Positions 35,591-43,046 of a stretch of DNA of 64,000 bases are shown in pieces (position 1 is the first letter of the stretch; every line of letters starts with the position of its first letter). The translations under genes and the position numbers were made by a program. Under the pieces are notes generated by a model. That model ran no database searches. It saw nothing but the letters and a program-made list of their open reading frames with translations, and was not told where the DNA came from. Source of the stretch: Chitinophaga pendula (GTDB lineage Bacteria > Bacteroidota > Bacteroidia > Chitinophagales > Chitinophagaceae); assembly GCF_020386615.1 (NCBI RefSeq), contig NZ_CP077769.1, forward strand, positions 620,001 to 684,000, read 5' to 3'.

Positions 35591-38021
35591 CTGTCAATAG
35601 CATTTTTTTAAGCCGCTGATACATAAAGGAAATGATCAGCAACAACACACCGAGTGAAATAAAGGCGGCTATCTTACCTCCTTCCGGCAACGACCGGAAA
35701 TCTACCAGGAACAACTTCGCCAGTGTCAGCCCGAATACATTGATCGCAATAATACGTACTGCTTTCGACTTCCAGCGCAGCCCCAGGTACATTAGCACAA
35801 AAGCATACGCTCCCCAAAGTATCGCCCAGCCGGTACGGTGACTGTTACCCAGTAAACTATGCATCTCTGACTCCTGGTGCGGTACCACCGCCAGTATGAT
35901 ATGATCCAGCTCCGCACTGGCCATGATCAATACCATCAATGCCACCACCCACTGGGTCAACATCGGCAGGCGGCTCCAGGGCAGTCCTTGTACCGCCCGG
36001 TGCAATTGGTACAGCATTACCCCTACCGGCACATACAGCAAGTAATGCAGCCACAGGTAGGGGAACTTGTTATGCCCGTAAATACCCGAGGACTGCACAT
36101 CCAGTGCATCCGGTACATAGTAAGCCGCAAATGCGATCATGGCCACGCCTGTCAGTACCAGCAATGCGGCCCGTACCCACGGCTGGGCATGCCGGTTCAT
36201 ATACAACAACACACTCACTGCAATGAAGTTGAAACTACCGGTGATCAAGGGCGATAACAACGGGAAATGATGCTGGGCCTGGAACCATAACTCCGATTGT
36301 ATACCGGTGTAGATCAGGACAATCGTCATCGCCCGCAGCAAAGGCCGGAGCATATACACCGGGAACCCGGGTAACAGGTTCGTCTCCCGTGACTCCTGCC
36401 GCACTAACCGCCCGAGTAGTATAAACGATAGGGTAGCCACCACGCTGGTCACAAATGCCTTGTTGGCAAATGGCAGCATCGGGGCTGCACGGTCGAAATA
36501 CAACTGCTGCCAGTCCATCAGCAGACTGAATACCATCAGTACCAGTATCAGCATCGATGCATAACGCATCAGCGCAATACCAGAACGTTGCGATAACCAG
36601 AACAGCAATACCGTTTCCGCCGCCCAGAATAAAGTAATGTAGTTACCCTCCAGCTGTACCGGCGCTGCCAGGCTCACAAAGGTCAGCACCAGCCCAATCA
36701 GCAGGTAGATCAGCGTACGGTCGGCCTGCTCACGGCGATACAGGCTAAAGGCAAACAGGCAGTTGAACACGGCCATCAATGCCGTGAACAACCCTTGGTA
36801 CATGGTCGCATGCAACTGCGACAGCAACAGCATGCCAGCCGTATAATACAGGAAGGTATTACTGAGTAATATACAGATATCAAATGCACCGAACCGCTGC
36901 CGGTTGCGTACATTGTTGATCACGTTCATCAGGAAGAACACAACATAGAACAAGGTGGCGAACACCAGCGCCGTACCGTAGTGCGGCTGCTTTGGCGGGT
37001 TGGTAATGGACACTGCCAGCCAGCTGCCGAAAAGCAGGACGGTCGCCACATAGGAAATGATGTTGACAATATTCCATTTCTTATAGTAAGCCAGTACCAG
37101 CATACCGATGTTCAGCGTCAGGATGTACGTGAACAATACCACCACATTGCCGGCGCCATTACTCACCATGAAAGGTGCGGAGAACCCACCCAGTATAGCC
37201 AGCACTGCCAGCTCCCGCCGGTCGTAACTCAAGGCCAGCACCACAGAGAAAGCAGTGATCAGGATAGTGAGTATAAATGCCAGCGGCTGTGTGATAAGAT
37301 GGTATTCCTGGAAGGCTATCGTTACGGTAAAGTACAAGGTAGCTACCCCGCCGCCTACCAGTACCGAACTGAAGGCAGCAAAGGTCTTACGCATACGATG
37401 CGCCAATCCTATCAGCAGGCCACCGCAGATAATACCGATGAAAGTCCGGCCGATCTCGTTGATCCAGTCTTTGTCAATAGCATACTTGAGGAAGAAACCA
37501 ATACCCAATACCAGGATGGCGATCCCGATCTTGTTGAACAGGTTCTCCCCGATGAATTTCTCCAGGTCCGGATACCGCTCCTGGAAAGAAGGCCGTTTGG
37601 GTTTAGCCGCAACGGGGGCCTCCGGCGGCGCTGCTGCCACAGGTAGCTCTTCCTGCCATTCTGCTTCCGGCAGATCTATCGGTACCGGAGGAACGGAGAC
37701 GGCAGTAACCGGAGGCAACACGGGAGCAGGAGGCTCCACCGGTATGACCGGTGATACCGGTATGGGCACCGCATCAGGTTGTGGTACCAGGTCAGGCAGG
37801 GGCCGTTGCCAGGTAGATATTGGCGGCGGTGGCGGCGGAACGACCGGCGTAGGGGTGTCCGCGTTAGCTACAGGGCCAGGTTCAGTTTCGCTGGTTCTTT
37901 GCTTGTACAGCTGATCGATCTTCAGGTGCAGCAACAGTAGCTGCTTGTTGATATCTCCTTTGAACTGGATGATAACCACCAGGATGACGATCAGTAAAAT
38001 GACGATAACGGTCTCGAACAT
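35544..38021 (-). CDS. DUF2339 large polytopic membrane protein
   Basis: 825 residues. A single N-terminal helix (about 2-17) is followed by a coiled-coil and Pro-rich cytoplasmic or periplasmic region (about 20-130, with several PVVPPPPPP-type stretches). Then comes WQEELPVAAA... and about 20 membrane helices to the end. FQERYPDLEKFIGENLFNKIGIAILVLG is the family entry. It is the first gene of the pair with DUF3999. No transport signature allows a substrate to be named. Confidence 0.85.
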   Translation of the reverse strand: MFETVIVILLIVILVVIIQFKGDINKQLLLLHLKIDQLYKQRTSETEPGPVANADTPTPVVPPPPPPISTWQRPLPDLVPQPDAVPIPVSPVIPVEPPAPVLPPVTAVSVPPVPIDLPEAEWQEELPVAAAPPEAPVAAKPKRPSFQERYPDLEKFIGENLFNKIGIAILVLGIGFFLKYAIDKDWINEIGRTFIGIICGGLLIGLAHRMRKTFAAFSSVLVGGGVATLYFTVTIAFQEYHLITQPLAFILTILITAFSVVLALSYDRRELAVLAILGGFSAPFMVSNGAGNVVVLFTYILTLNIGMLVLAYYKKWNIVNIISYVATVLLFGSWLAVSITNPPKQPHYGTALVFATLFYVVFFLMNVINNVRNRQRFGAFDICILLSNTFLYYTAGMLLLSQLHATMYQGLFTALMAVFNCLFAFSLYRREQADRTLIYLLIGLVLTFVSLAAPVQLEGNYITLFWAAETVLLFWLSQRSGIALMRYASMLILVLMVFSLLMDWQQLYFDRAAPMLPFANKAFVTSVVATLSFILLGRLVRQESRETNLLPGFPVYMLRPLLRAMTIVLIYTGIQSELWFQAQHHFPLLSPLITGSFNFIAVSVLLYMNRHAQPWVRAALLVLTGVAMIAFAAYYVPDALDVQSSGIYGHNKFPYLWLHYLLYVPVGVMLYQLHRAVQGLPWSRLPMLTQWVVALMVLIMASAELDHIILAVVPHQESEMHSLLGNSHRTGWAILWGAYAFVLMYLGLRWKSKAVRIIAINVFGLTLAKLFLVDFRSLPEGGKIAAFISLGVLLLIISFMYQRLKKMLLTDENKNVGDATPEEQA

Positions 38022-38164
38022 GGATATCGGGATTGTTTTAAGCGTAACTGCAAATATAACCGGAAATCCTATGTACAGCTATCAGTGGATCAAGGGATAT
38101 TTAAGATATCTCCTGCTTTTCCCCGGTAGTCGCTGATCCGGCCCTGTCCGCGTACCATCTGCCA

Positions 38165-38337
38165 GCCGGCAGGTATTTCTACCTGAATTAAAATTCCAGG
38201 GTAATACGCTGATCTGATGATTGTGAATCCGACAATTTTGTGAGGTGTGAATGAAGCGCTTCCACATACCCCGGGTCGAAGCCGAAAAACCTTTTAACGA
38301 GTAGGCAATTAACCCCTCAAAAAAAACACCATAAACT
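38165..38337 (+). repeat. Duplicated leader, copy 1 (before A1)
   Basis: This leader is near-identical to 39448-39613. It holds the inverted repeat caggta-tttc-tacctg, a gggtaatacgctgatctgatga block, a CAnnTTTG box at 38233 in the place of a -7 element, and then a hairpin with the palindrome gaagcgcttc in a conserved 5' leader of about 95 bases before the A1 start. Confidence 0.8.
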
Positions 38338-38811
38338 ATGACACAAGCACAATTGGATGCCCAAAAAACACAACGATCCTCCATCAATCCTTCCTCATGC
38401 AGTCCCTTCATCATCGGGTTTGTAGACTCCCGTGTCATCCAGAATGGCAAACCCGACGGCTTGTTTTTTATCGACACTAACGGCACCATCGATGACAGGA
38501 GACATGGACTGACCGGCAGTACAGGTGAAGGTACTAACCACCTGAGCGCTGCTTGCAAGCTCAATGCTTACATCGCCTGGGTCGCCTATGGTTTCAATCC
38601 CTATGATAGTGTGCAGATACAGGTGATAGGCAACAGCGCTGCCTGGGGCGCCAAAGGCCAGCCCTTTCCCGCAGGAGACGATGTATTTACGGGCCAGGTG
38701 GTCAATCCCGTTGGCGGAAACTACCAGATAGAACTGGCTGTTAAGCCGGCGAATGCCCCCAATTTTGTCCACCCGCAGACAAAACTCGATATGAACGTAG
38801 TCTCCCAATAA
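38338..38811 (+). CDS. AidA/PixA-like protein A1
   Basis: 157 residues, no signal peptide. The pattern FIIGFVDSRVIQ, GLFFIDTN, CKLNAYIAWVAYGFNP, WGAKGQPFP, DVFTGQV and FVHPQTKLDMNV follows the order of AidA/PixA inclusion-body proteins. It is clearly paralogous to the gene at 39614 (same length of 157) and more distantly to its downstream neighbour, 32 bp away. PixA and AidA form intracellular inclusions or are quorum-controlled in other bacteria; the function here is unknown. The assignment rests on pattern only. Confidence 0.7.
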   Translation: MTQAQLDAQKTQRSSINPSSCSPFIIGFVDSRVIQNGKPDGLFFIDTNGTIDDRRHGLTGSTGEGTNHLSAACKLNAYIAWVAYGFNPYDSVQIQVIGNSAAWGAKGQPFPAGDDVFTGQVVNPVGGNYQIELAVKPANAPNFVHPQTKLDMNVVSQ

Positions 38812-38843
38812 TCCTTTTTGACACCCCTTAAAATCATGACCCC

Positions 38844-39320
38844 ATGGCAGTTAATAATGCAAGAGATTTCGTAGTCTCCAAAAAGCAAATAGGTATCGTA
38901 TTTGACACCGCCTACCTGAGAACGCAGCCTTCCGGCTCCGGACCCGACACCGGCATCTATATGGTAGACAATGCACTGGCCGAAGGCAGTTCGGATGAAG
39001 ATGGCCAGGAACTGGTTACCGTCTGTAAAGTGAACGACACCGTTAGTTGGTATGCAGTACCCATGAACCCTACCCTGAATGACACCGTAGTCATCACAGG
39101 ATGGTCATTCAACAATGGTGATACCTACGATATATTCAATGGCGGACAAGGCAAACCTGCCAGCGTAAATGGTGAGGATACCGGCAATTACTGGGCGGGT
39201 AAAGTGTTCAAAAGCACAGATGGAACCGAAGTCGGCTATCAGCTGCAAATACTCATCACTTATGGCGCAGATGGTTACCAGCATCCCATTAACTGGGACC
39301 CCTTCATTGTCGTGAAATAA
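38844..39320 (+). CDS. AidA/PixA-like protein B1
   Basis: 158 residues, no signal peptide. Order of motifs: QIGIVFDTAYL, IYMVDNALAEG, LVTVCKVNDTVSWYAVPMNP, VITGWSFN, YWAGKVF and HPINWDPFIVVK. The VxDT...W..VP and WDPFI ending match the AidA/PixA family better than the A protein does. It is co-transcribed with A1 and followed by a terminator. Its paralogue is at 40113. The A and B proteins may assemble together; that is inference. Confidence 0.75.
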   Translation: MAVNNARDFVVSKKQIGIVFDTAYLRTQPSGSGPDTGIYMVDNALAEGSSDEDGQELVTVCKVNDTVSWYAVPMNPTLNDTVVITGWSFNNGDTYDIFNGGQGKPASVNGEDTGNYWAGKVFKSTDGTEVGYQLQILITYGADGYQHPINWDPFIVVK

Positions 39321-39375
39321 CCACTATTTATCCCTTTAGTACGCATAACAACAAACGCTACACCTAACAGGTAGC

Positions 39376-39405
39376 AAAAGGCGTCTCTCATGGGAGGCGC
39401 CTTTA
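39376..39405 (+). terminator. Terminator of the A1-B1 pair
   Basis: Eleven-base arms aaaggcgtctc / gaggcgccttt with one G-U; weak T run. The same position behind B2 also holds a hairpin, and both are preceded by the 20-base identical cataacaacaaacgctacac. Confidence 0.7.
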
Positions 39406-39447
39406 CATCTTTATCAACACAGCGCTCGTTCACATACGATCTACCGA

Positions 39448-39613
39448 CCGGCAGGTATTTCTACCTGACTAAAAATTCCAGGGTAATACGCTGATCTGAT
39501 GATGATGAATCCGACACCTTTGTAGTGTGAATGAAGCGCTTCCACATACCCCGGGTCGAAGCCGAAAAACCTTTAACCGAGTAGGCAATTTAACCCCCTC
39601 AAAACCATGTACT
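39448..39613 (+). repeat. Duplicated leader, copy 2 (before A2)
   Basis: Near-copy of 38165-38337 with the same elements in the same order, including CAnnTTTG at 39515. It marks the second copy of a duplicated block of about 1.28 kb. Confidence 0.8.
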
Positions 39614-40087
39614 ATGACACAAACACAATCTGCGACGGAAAAACTTTCCAGTATCAATCCCGGCGACTGTAGCATCTGGGTCCTGGGATTTGTAGATGCT
39701 GGTATCGTACAAGATGGAAAACCAGATGGACTTTATTTTATAGATACCAATGTCAACGCAGGTATTATTTCGGCTTCTTCTGAGAACCCCTCAGAAGCTA
39801 CCAACAGCCTTAATACACTTTGTTCGAATAATGACAACATCGCATGGACCGTGTACGGGTTCAGTCCATACGGCGGTACCAACTTCCCCCAGATCTATTA
39901 TATCGGCGGCAGCAACGTGTGGGGCGCCGACGGCCAGCCTTTCCAGATCTCATCCGATATGGATGTATTCACCGGAAAAGTAGAAAGCACCAGCGGTGGC
40001 AGCTATGCCATCAACCTCTACGCCAAACAAGCCACCACCGGCAAATTCGTACAGCCGTCCACCACACTCAATATCACCGTTCAATAA
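39614..40087 (+). CDS. AidA/PixA-like protein A2
   Basis: 157 residues from the ATG at 39614, chosen because it matches the start of A1 (MTQ-Q) and follows the duplicated leader. It shows WVLGFVDAGIVQDGKPDGLYFIDTN, NIAWTVYGFSP, VWGADGQPFQ and DVFTGKV. It differs from A1 mainly in the loop around residues 48-65 and after residue 90. Same proposed role as A1. B2 follows after 25 bp. Confidence 0.7.
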   Translation: MTQTQSATEKLSSINPGDCSIWVLGFVDAGIVQDGKPDGLYFIDTNVNAGIISASSENPSEATNSLNTLCSNNDNIAWTVYGFSPYGGTNFPQIYYIGGSNVWGADGQPFQISSDMDVFTGKVESTSGGSYAINLYAKQATTGKFVQPSTTLNITVQ

Positions 40088-40112
40088 TTTCCCATTGTAA
40101 AAAAGATTGCTC

Positions 40113-40601
40113 ATGTCTCAGGAAAAAACAACACCCCCCTCGCAAGCATTCGTAACACCACAAACACAAATAGCACTTGCCATAGATACCGCCTATGTAA
40201 TAGGCCAGAAAGGACCCGCTACCAAATCCGGTAAAAAGGTGTTTATGATGGATAACCACCGGTCGCAGAACAGTACAGACGAAGGTGGAGACGAACTAAG
40301 CACCGTTTGCAAAGTAGGAGATACCATCAGCTGGTACGTAGTACCGCTAGACCCTACTACCGGACATACCGTAGAGATCTACGACTGGAAGTTCTATGAT
40401 GAATCCCAATCCTACAACATATTCGGTATCCCGCAGGATAAACCCCAAAAAGACCCTAATTATCCTTCCTATTGGCTGGGAGTATTGCAAAAGCCCTCCA
40501 TGAACCAAAAGGTGTGCTATAACCTGTATATCAACATCCATTACGGCAACGGTCAGGTATATCCCTTTACCTGGGACCCCTTCCTGATCGTTAATCCTTA
40601 A
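40113..40601 (+). CDS. AidA/PixA-like protein B2
   Basis: 162 residues from the ATG at 40113; a TTG six bases earlier is possible. It shows IALAIDTAYVIG, VFMMDNHRSQ, STVCKVGDTISWYVVPLDP, YDWKFYD, YWLGVLQ and YPFTWDPFLIVNP. It carries an extra N-terminal Thr/Pro-rich stretch relative to B1. It is the second member of the second A-B pair and converges on the cysteine-rich peptide genes. Confidence 0.75.
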   Translation: MSQEKTTPPSQAFVTPQTQIALAIDTAYVIGQKGPATKSGKKVFMMDNHRSQNSTDEGGDELSTVCKVGDTISWYVVPLDPTTGHTVEIYDWKFYDESQSYNIFGIPQDKPQKDPNYPSYWLGVLQKPSMNQKVCYNLYINIHYGNGQVYPFTWDPFLIVNP

Positions 40602-40674
40602 ACGTCACCATCGATTCCTGTTTATCTCTTAGTACTCATAACAACAAACGCTACACGTACGTACCCGGTAGCAA

Positions 40675-40707
40675 AAAAAAGTCGTCTCCAACAGGAGACG
40701 ACTTTTA
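40675..40707. terminator. Bidirectional terminator between B2 and the cysteine-rich peptide gene
   Basis: Perfect arms aaaagtcgtctcc / ggagacgactttt (13 bp), 4-base loop, with an A run before and T after. Confidence 0.9.
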
Positions 40708-40727
40708 CATTTTTCAATAGTATTTGA

Positions 40728-40916
40728 TCAATTACGCGGAGGGATATACCGGCAACTACCAAATAAGCAGACGCAATCAGGATAACCACCAAACTGACAT
40801 CCAAAGCCGTTACAGGTGCCAAAACAGATAGGTACGCCGGCGCCGGTTCCGCCACCAGCTACACCTTTTAATTCGTTACGGCTAAGGGTGTTGCTGAAAC
40901 TTTTCAGTTTTTTCAT
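40728..40916 (-). CDS. Double-glycine-leader peptide with six-cysteine knottin-like core (1)
   Basis: 62 residues. The leader MKKLKSFSNTLSRNELKGV ends at AGGG, the Bacteroidota GG-type bacteriocin/natural-product leader. The core then runs TGAGVPIC to the end with six Cys in the spacing C-x3-C-x4-C-x7-C-x1-C-x4-C and ends PPRN. That spacing falls within the ranges of cystine-knot miniproteins (including cyclotide-like ones). Only one Ser and one Thr lie in the Cys region, so lanthionine rings are unlikely. It follows the second peptide by 64 bp on the same strand. Processing protease and transporter are not in the window. Confidence 0.8.
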   Translation of the reverse strand: MKKLKSFSNTLSRNELKGVAGGGTGAGVPICFGTCNGFGCQFGGYPDCVCLFGSCRYIPPRN

Positions 40917-40980
40917 GTTTCTTAGGATTTTAATGATAAATATGGGAAATGATGACGTTTGGGTGGTGCTACTGGACCCA

Positions 40981-41178
40981 TCAGAAGGAGGTGCCGGCAG
41001 GAAAAGTATCCCTGCTGCTCACGCAAATATTGCGGGCATTACAGTAACAGGAAAACGAAGGGCAATCAAAAATGATACTACAGGGAGCATTCGGACAGCT
41101 GGCAGCCACCGGCTTACCACCGCCTCTGATATGCCGCAGTTCATGACGGGAAATAGGTAACAGGGCGATTTTTTTCAT
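40981..41178 (-). CDS. Double-glycine-leader peptide with six-cysteine knottin-like core (2)
   Basis: 65 residues. A shorter leader MKKIALLPISRHELRHIR ends in GGG, sharing (L/I)SRxEL(K/R) with the first peptide. The core has six Cys spaced C-x4-C-x5-C-x4-C-x1-C-x5-C, with SIIFDCPSFSCYC in the middle, resembling the spacing of squash trypsin-inhibitor knottins. It ends in a Thr/Ser/Gly tail with no Cys. It is the upstream gene of the pair; the plus-strand tRNA-Leu starts 177 bp further. Function unknown; antimicrobial or inhibitor activity is a guess. Confidence 0.78.
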   Translation of the reverse strand: MKKIALLPISRHELRHIRGGGKPVAASCPNAPCSIIFDCPSFSCYCNARNICVSSRDTFPAGTSF

Positions 41179-41355
41179 AAGTAGATTTTGCCGCTAATCT
41201 AAGTGCAGTTGACTGTAATCACACCGCGGCCAGTCGCCTGTTATGGGAATTGTGTGCAGCGCCAATGTGCTATCAGTCAATATTTTAGGGAAAATAGAGA
41301 AATAAATTTGCTTATTATTAAAAACATACTATTTTTGCAACCCATTCTACCAGAT

Positions 41356-41439
41356 GCGGAGGTGGCGAAATTGGTAGACGCGCTACTTTGAGGTGGTAGT
41401 GCCTGAAAGGGCTTGGGAGTTCGAATCTCCTCCTCCGCA
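41356..41439 (+). tRNA. tRNA-Leu (GAG)
   Basis: Acceptor gcggagg / cctccgc, D-arm with ggtagac, anticodon arm ctact-ttGAGgt-ggtag, a long variable arm (gcctgaaagggct), and T-arm gagttcgaatctc. Type II tRNA, close to E. coli tRNA-Leu(GAG). The 3' CCA is not encoded. Confidence 0.95.
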
Positions 41440-41452
41440 CACAAACTGAATT

Positions 41453-41488
41453 AAAGGAGTTATTTCTTAATGAAATAACTCCTTTTTG
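41453..41488 (+). terminator. Terminator behind tRNA-Leu
   Basis: Perfect 14-base arms aaaggagttatttc / gaaataactccttt, 5-base loop, T run. Confidence 0.92.
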
Positions 41489-42079
41489 CTTTTAACATTG
41501 TTAGTGGCTGGAGACCAACTTGATAGGGGTTCAAAGAATTCTCATGAGGTATGTTTGAACTCAGGAAATATTTGATCGAATTTTGCTAATGCTTCCCTGC
41601 ATTACAAAATCGATTATGATAACTGCTATGAAATCCAATAGCGCTTTCTCTTCCTTGGAAATGGTGTTTGCTTTTACGGGTATAGCTGCCATAATTATTC
41701 ATTTTTACATGCTGCAGATTAGGCACAAGTGTACACCCGGAAAATAATCCTGCAATATCTTCCGGGTGATTGTAGCTTCTTGCTCTTTAATCAGCAGGAT
41801 ACTTTGCCTGAAAAGTCCTCGCTATTCTGATAAACGAATGGCGCTTTCTGTACCAATCTTCCGGATTCTATGGCATTTCTTATTCCATTCTTTAGACGCT
41901 TCCGGATGTTGAGCCGCGACTGAACCGGTCATGATCTATGACGATCAGGAGTTTCTTATAAAAGATATCTGTTGTGCGCATAGATATCGAAGACGCCCTT
42001 TTCTAACAGGAAAAGTAAGGATAGTACAGAGTGATAAAATAGGCTTAAGTTCGTAAAGGTTATAACATAATAAACTTAT
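41488..42079. other. Gene-poor AT-rich stretch beside tRNA-Leu
   Basis: No solid gene. It contains a possible 43-codon plus-strand ORF (41616-41747) and, on the minus strand at 41705-41932, a 76-codon frame with a single TAG. The latter includes ASKEWNKKCHRIRKIG and ILLIKEQEATITRKILQDYF and could be a decayed gene. The two overlap, so at most one is real. Base composition is AT-richer than the flanking housekeeping genes. Confidence 0.4.
41616..41747 (+). CDS. Possible small membrane protein (43 aa)
   Basis: From the ATG at 41616: after a polar start a hydrophobic stretch (MVFAFTGIAAIIIHFYML, about 16-33) and a basic end. Single-helix membrane peptide if translated. No promoter or family recognised. 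Confidence 0.2.
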   Translation: MITAMKSNSAFSSLEMVFAFTGIAAIIIHFYMLQIRHKCTPGK

Positions 42080-42766
42080 ATGGATAAAAAGCTGGAGCAA
42101 CTCCTTGGAGAAGCAGAGATCAAAATGGATGGTTGGGTAAAGGCTATTAATGAACACAATAGAAGATGGTTTCATCTCGATGAAACGACTGCTGACGACA
42201 AATCGGAATATATGAATGCAGCTACAGCCGTGCTCCACGAAATTACGGAGTTGCTAATCGGTTACTGTGCCGCCAAAGACCATTTTGAAAATAACAAAAT
42301 GTACTTGAACCTAAACGGTCCGGCATTGATCATAAAAAGTGAGAAAATGAATGTGGAGATGCAGCTAGGAATCGATAATCGGGGAATGTTTCTTACTGGG
42401 CATCTGTACAATATTGAAAACGTCAGGTACATGGGGGATGATTTTTACCGACAGCTTTTAAGTCTGGAAGAGATAGGCGAGTTTGAAGTCCCGGAGCATG
42501 AAAGGTACGCCGAAGAGGTAAAAGCTCAATTTGGAGATATATTTGCCAACGGGAAAAGTAAGCTATTTCGAATAGTACGCAGTGGCATAATAGCTGCCAG
42601 CAAAAAAGCAAAATATACGATATCTCCCCAGCTTGAAATATGCTGGTTCTATGATTGTGGGATAAAAGAGGCCGTAACTGCTGCCTGCAAAGCATTTAAG
42701 ATTATGTATAAGCTCAATTATGATTTGTGGAAGGTGAATGATCTGAAGCGAAAAGGAAGCTGGTGA
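42080..42766 (+). CDS. Orphan protein of unknown function
   Basis: 228 residues, acidic and mixed alpha/beta, no signal peptide and no membrane segment. The start ELxxLLGEAEIKMDGWVKAINEHNRRWFHLDE looks helical. The middle has MNVEMQLGIDNRGMFLTGHLYN, and the end repeats YKLNYDLWKVN. I recognise no family. It lies in an AT-rich islet behind tRNA-Leu, away from any operon. Size and isolation would fit an immunity or accessory protein, but there is no direct evidence. Confidence 0.6.
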   Translation: MDKKLEQLLGEAEIKMDGWVKAINEHNRRWFHLDETTADDKSEYMNAATAVLHEITELLIGYCAAKDHFENNKMYLNLNGPALIIKSEKMNVEMQLGIDNRGMFLTGHLYNIENVRYMGDDFYRQLLSLEEIGEFEVPEHERYAEEVKAQFGDIFANGKSKLFRIVRSGIIAASKKAKYTISPQLEICWFYDCGIKEAVTAACKAFKIMYKLNYDLWKVNDLKRKGSW

Positions 42767-42836
42767 GCGCCCAATACGACATCCAGATCATCAATACATA
42801 AAGAGAATGCATAAGTCGGGTCATTGTCATGCAGGG

Positions 42837-43046
42837 TTAATAATAAATCCAGATTGGCTTACCTTCTTTATCATAAATGTCAAATGCTCTTCTGTCTTTA
42901 AAGAACTGTGTTATCCGCCAGCTCTGATCATAGCCTTCCTGGACAGCTTTCTCAAATGATAGCCCATCTTTTCAAAGGACTTTCTCACGTTTCGCATTGT
43001 TCTGCTTCGCGGCCAGCTTACTTTTTTTGTTTTTATACCGTTTCAT
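42837..43046 (-). pseudogene. Interrupted small gene overlapping the response-regulator stop
   Basis: A 70-codon minus-strand frame starts at an ATG (43046) inside the last codons of the response-regulator gene (ATGAAACGGTATAA overlap). It reads MKRYKNKKSKLAAKQNNAKR, hits a TGA after codon 24, and then continues in the same frame with DGLSFEKAVQEGYDQSWRI, KDRRAFDIYDKEGKP and IWIYY to a TAA at 42837-42839. The second half looks well coding. Most likely a gene disabled by one nonsense mutation, formerly translationally coupled to the regulator. A sequencing error is possible. Confidence 0.5.

Noticed and set aside
40728..40916. Direct relation to plant cyclotides
   Set aside because: Only the cysteine spacing matches; the conserved Glu of the first loop is missing and no cyclisation enzyme is in view. 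Common descent cannot be claimed.
40816..41160. Plus-strand ORF over the two cysteine-rich peptide genes
   Set aside because: It is antisense to two genes that carry matching GG leaders; composition looks like a shadow frame.
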